Assembly: GCA_002313335.1 (NCBI GenBank)
Contig: DCBC01000053.1
Location: forward strand, 5,659-31,378
Source: Porticoccaceae bacterium UBA1117
Lineage (GTDB): Bacteria; Pseudomonadota; Gammaproteobacteria; Pseudomonadales; Porticoccaceae
Direction: 5' to 3'
DNA: 25,720 nucleotides
The notes beneath the pieces are model-generated. The model was not told the DNA's origin, searched no databases, and saw only the letters and a program-made list of their open reading frames with translations. A program made the position numbers and the translations under genes. Below are positions 25,037 to 25,720 of this stretch, piece after piece (positions within the stretch are counted from its first letter, which is position 1; each line of letters begins with the position of its first letter).

Positions 25037-25720
25037 ATGTCTGAATCGGAGGAGAATGCTAAAGCCCTCGAAAATCCAACATCAGAGGCGAACGTTAAAA
25101 CACAACAATCGACACTCAAAACGCTTGGTCTGACGGTTTACTTTTGGTTATTACTTGGATTAACAGGACTAGTAGTAGTCATGGCTGTAAGTTGGTTTGG
25201 GTGGCAGAAATGGCAGCTTCTTCAGACTGAGGTAGAGAGAATAGCAAGTTTGAATATTGTGTTGGATGAGCAGGTACAGCAGGCTAACAGGCAGAACATT
25301 AAAGATATTAATCGGATACTTGAGCAAGTAGAGAAAAGCAAAAATCTATCTCAGCGAGTCATTAATTTACAGTTACAAGTTAATGCTCAGGGTGCGCGAA
25401 TTACTGAGTTAGGCTCAACCACACGCAGTGATTGGTTTCTGTCAGAAGCTGCTTATTTGGCGCGTTTAGCCAGTCAGCGGTTACAAACCGAGCGCAGTAC
25501 AAGAAATCCGTTGGCGTTATTACAAAAAGCAGACTCAATATTAGTTGAAATCAATGAAGGGGGGATGCTAGCGGTCCGAGCTGCTATAGCTACAGATATA
25601 GCGGCACTGAGACTAGCCGGTGAAATTGATATTCAGGGCATCGTTTTAGAGTTAAATGCACTCGCAGAGCAGATTGGTCAGTTGCCGATGATCCAGCTCT
25701 CAGCACATCCATTAGTTAGC
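25037..25720 (+). CDS. hemX: HemX family membrane protein, 3' partial
   Basis: 228 codons to the window edge. The ATG at 25037 is seven bases after a GGGGGG Shine-Dalgarno (25024-25029); the in-frame ATG at 25031 is too close to it. A polar, cytoplasmic N-terminus (1-28) is followed by one transmembrane segment (about 31-53), a coiled-coil-like region (about 58-115), and the family stretch DWFLSEAAYLARLASQRLQ near 130-150. HemX is often annotated as a uroporphyrinogen-III C-methyltransferase but lacks a methyltransferase fold; its role in heme metabolism is unsettled. The hemC-hemD-hemX order is standard, and hemY would be expected next. Confidence 0.88.
   Translation, partial: MSESEENAKALENPTSEANVKTQQSTLKTLGLTVYFWLLLGLTGLVVVMAVSWFGWQKWQLLQTEVERIASLNIVLDEQVQQANRQNIKDINRILEQVEKSKNLSQRVINLQLQVNAQGARITELGSTTRSDWFLSEAAYLARLASQRLQTERSTRNPLALLQKADSILVEINEGGMLAVRAAIATDIAALRLAGEIDIQGIVLELNALAEQIGQLPMIQLSAHPLVS

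Noticed and set aside
1..25720. CRISPR array, insertion sequence, prophage or integron
   Set aside because: No regularly spaced repeats, transposase, integrase or phage genes are visible; almost all of the window is assigned to recognised cellular genes.

Overview
The window looks like a chromosome segment of a gammaproteobacterium, probably marine and moderately AT-leaning. The support is gene content and order. The blocks ypjD/corB–ffh–rpsP–rimM–trmD–rplS, lptM–lysA–dapF–DUF484 divergent from cyaY, and argH divergent from hemC–hemD–hemX are all arrangements known from Pseudomonas-like gammaproteobacteria. Genus cannot be fixed from the sequence alone. Genes are densely packed, convergent pairs often abut or overlap, and only one clear intrinsic terminator is visible (after rplS).

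Layout. (a) 1-4583: a probable three-gene operon. It encodes a cupredoxin–imelysin fusion protein (5' end cut by the window), a FecA-like TonB-dependent receptor and a membrane di-iron hydroxylase of the sterol desaturase/fatty acid hydroxylase superfamily. This is the most unusual part of the window and looks like a metal (iron or copper) acquisition cassette. (b) 4588-6541: two Nudix hydrolases transcribed away from each other, the second followed by a gamma-carbonic-anhydrase-like protein and a DUF1289 protein. (c) 6554-8714: corB and ypjD on the minus strand. (d) 8832-12440: ffh and the rpsP-rimM-trmD-rplS ribosome/tRNA-modification operon, closed by a strong hairpin terminator. (e) 12441-15708: an AT-rich regulatory region, then a NarL-type response regulator, a 15-codon mini-ORF and a hybrid histidine kinase with its own receiver and HPt domains. 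(f) 15817-18270: RNase R. (g) 18271-21223, minus: lptM-lysA-dapF-DUF484, the last two steps of lysine/meso-diaminopimelate metabolism plus an LPS-assembly lipoprotein. (h) 21330-21662 cyaY, 21659-23086 argH (minus), and 23287 to the end hemC-hemD-hemX (cut).

Most genes are core housekeeping. The points of interest are the metal cassette with its apparent AUU start codon, the stop/start-linked mini-ORF inside the two-component operon, an apparently leaderless CoA pyrophosphatase gene, a structured rpsP leader, and dyad symmetries in several divergent or upstream regions. No tRNA, rRNA, CRISPR array, insertion sequence or prophage gene was seen.
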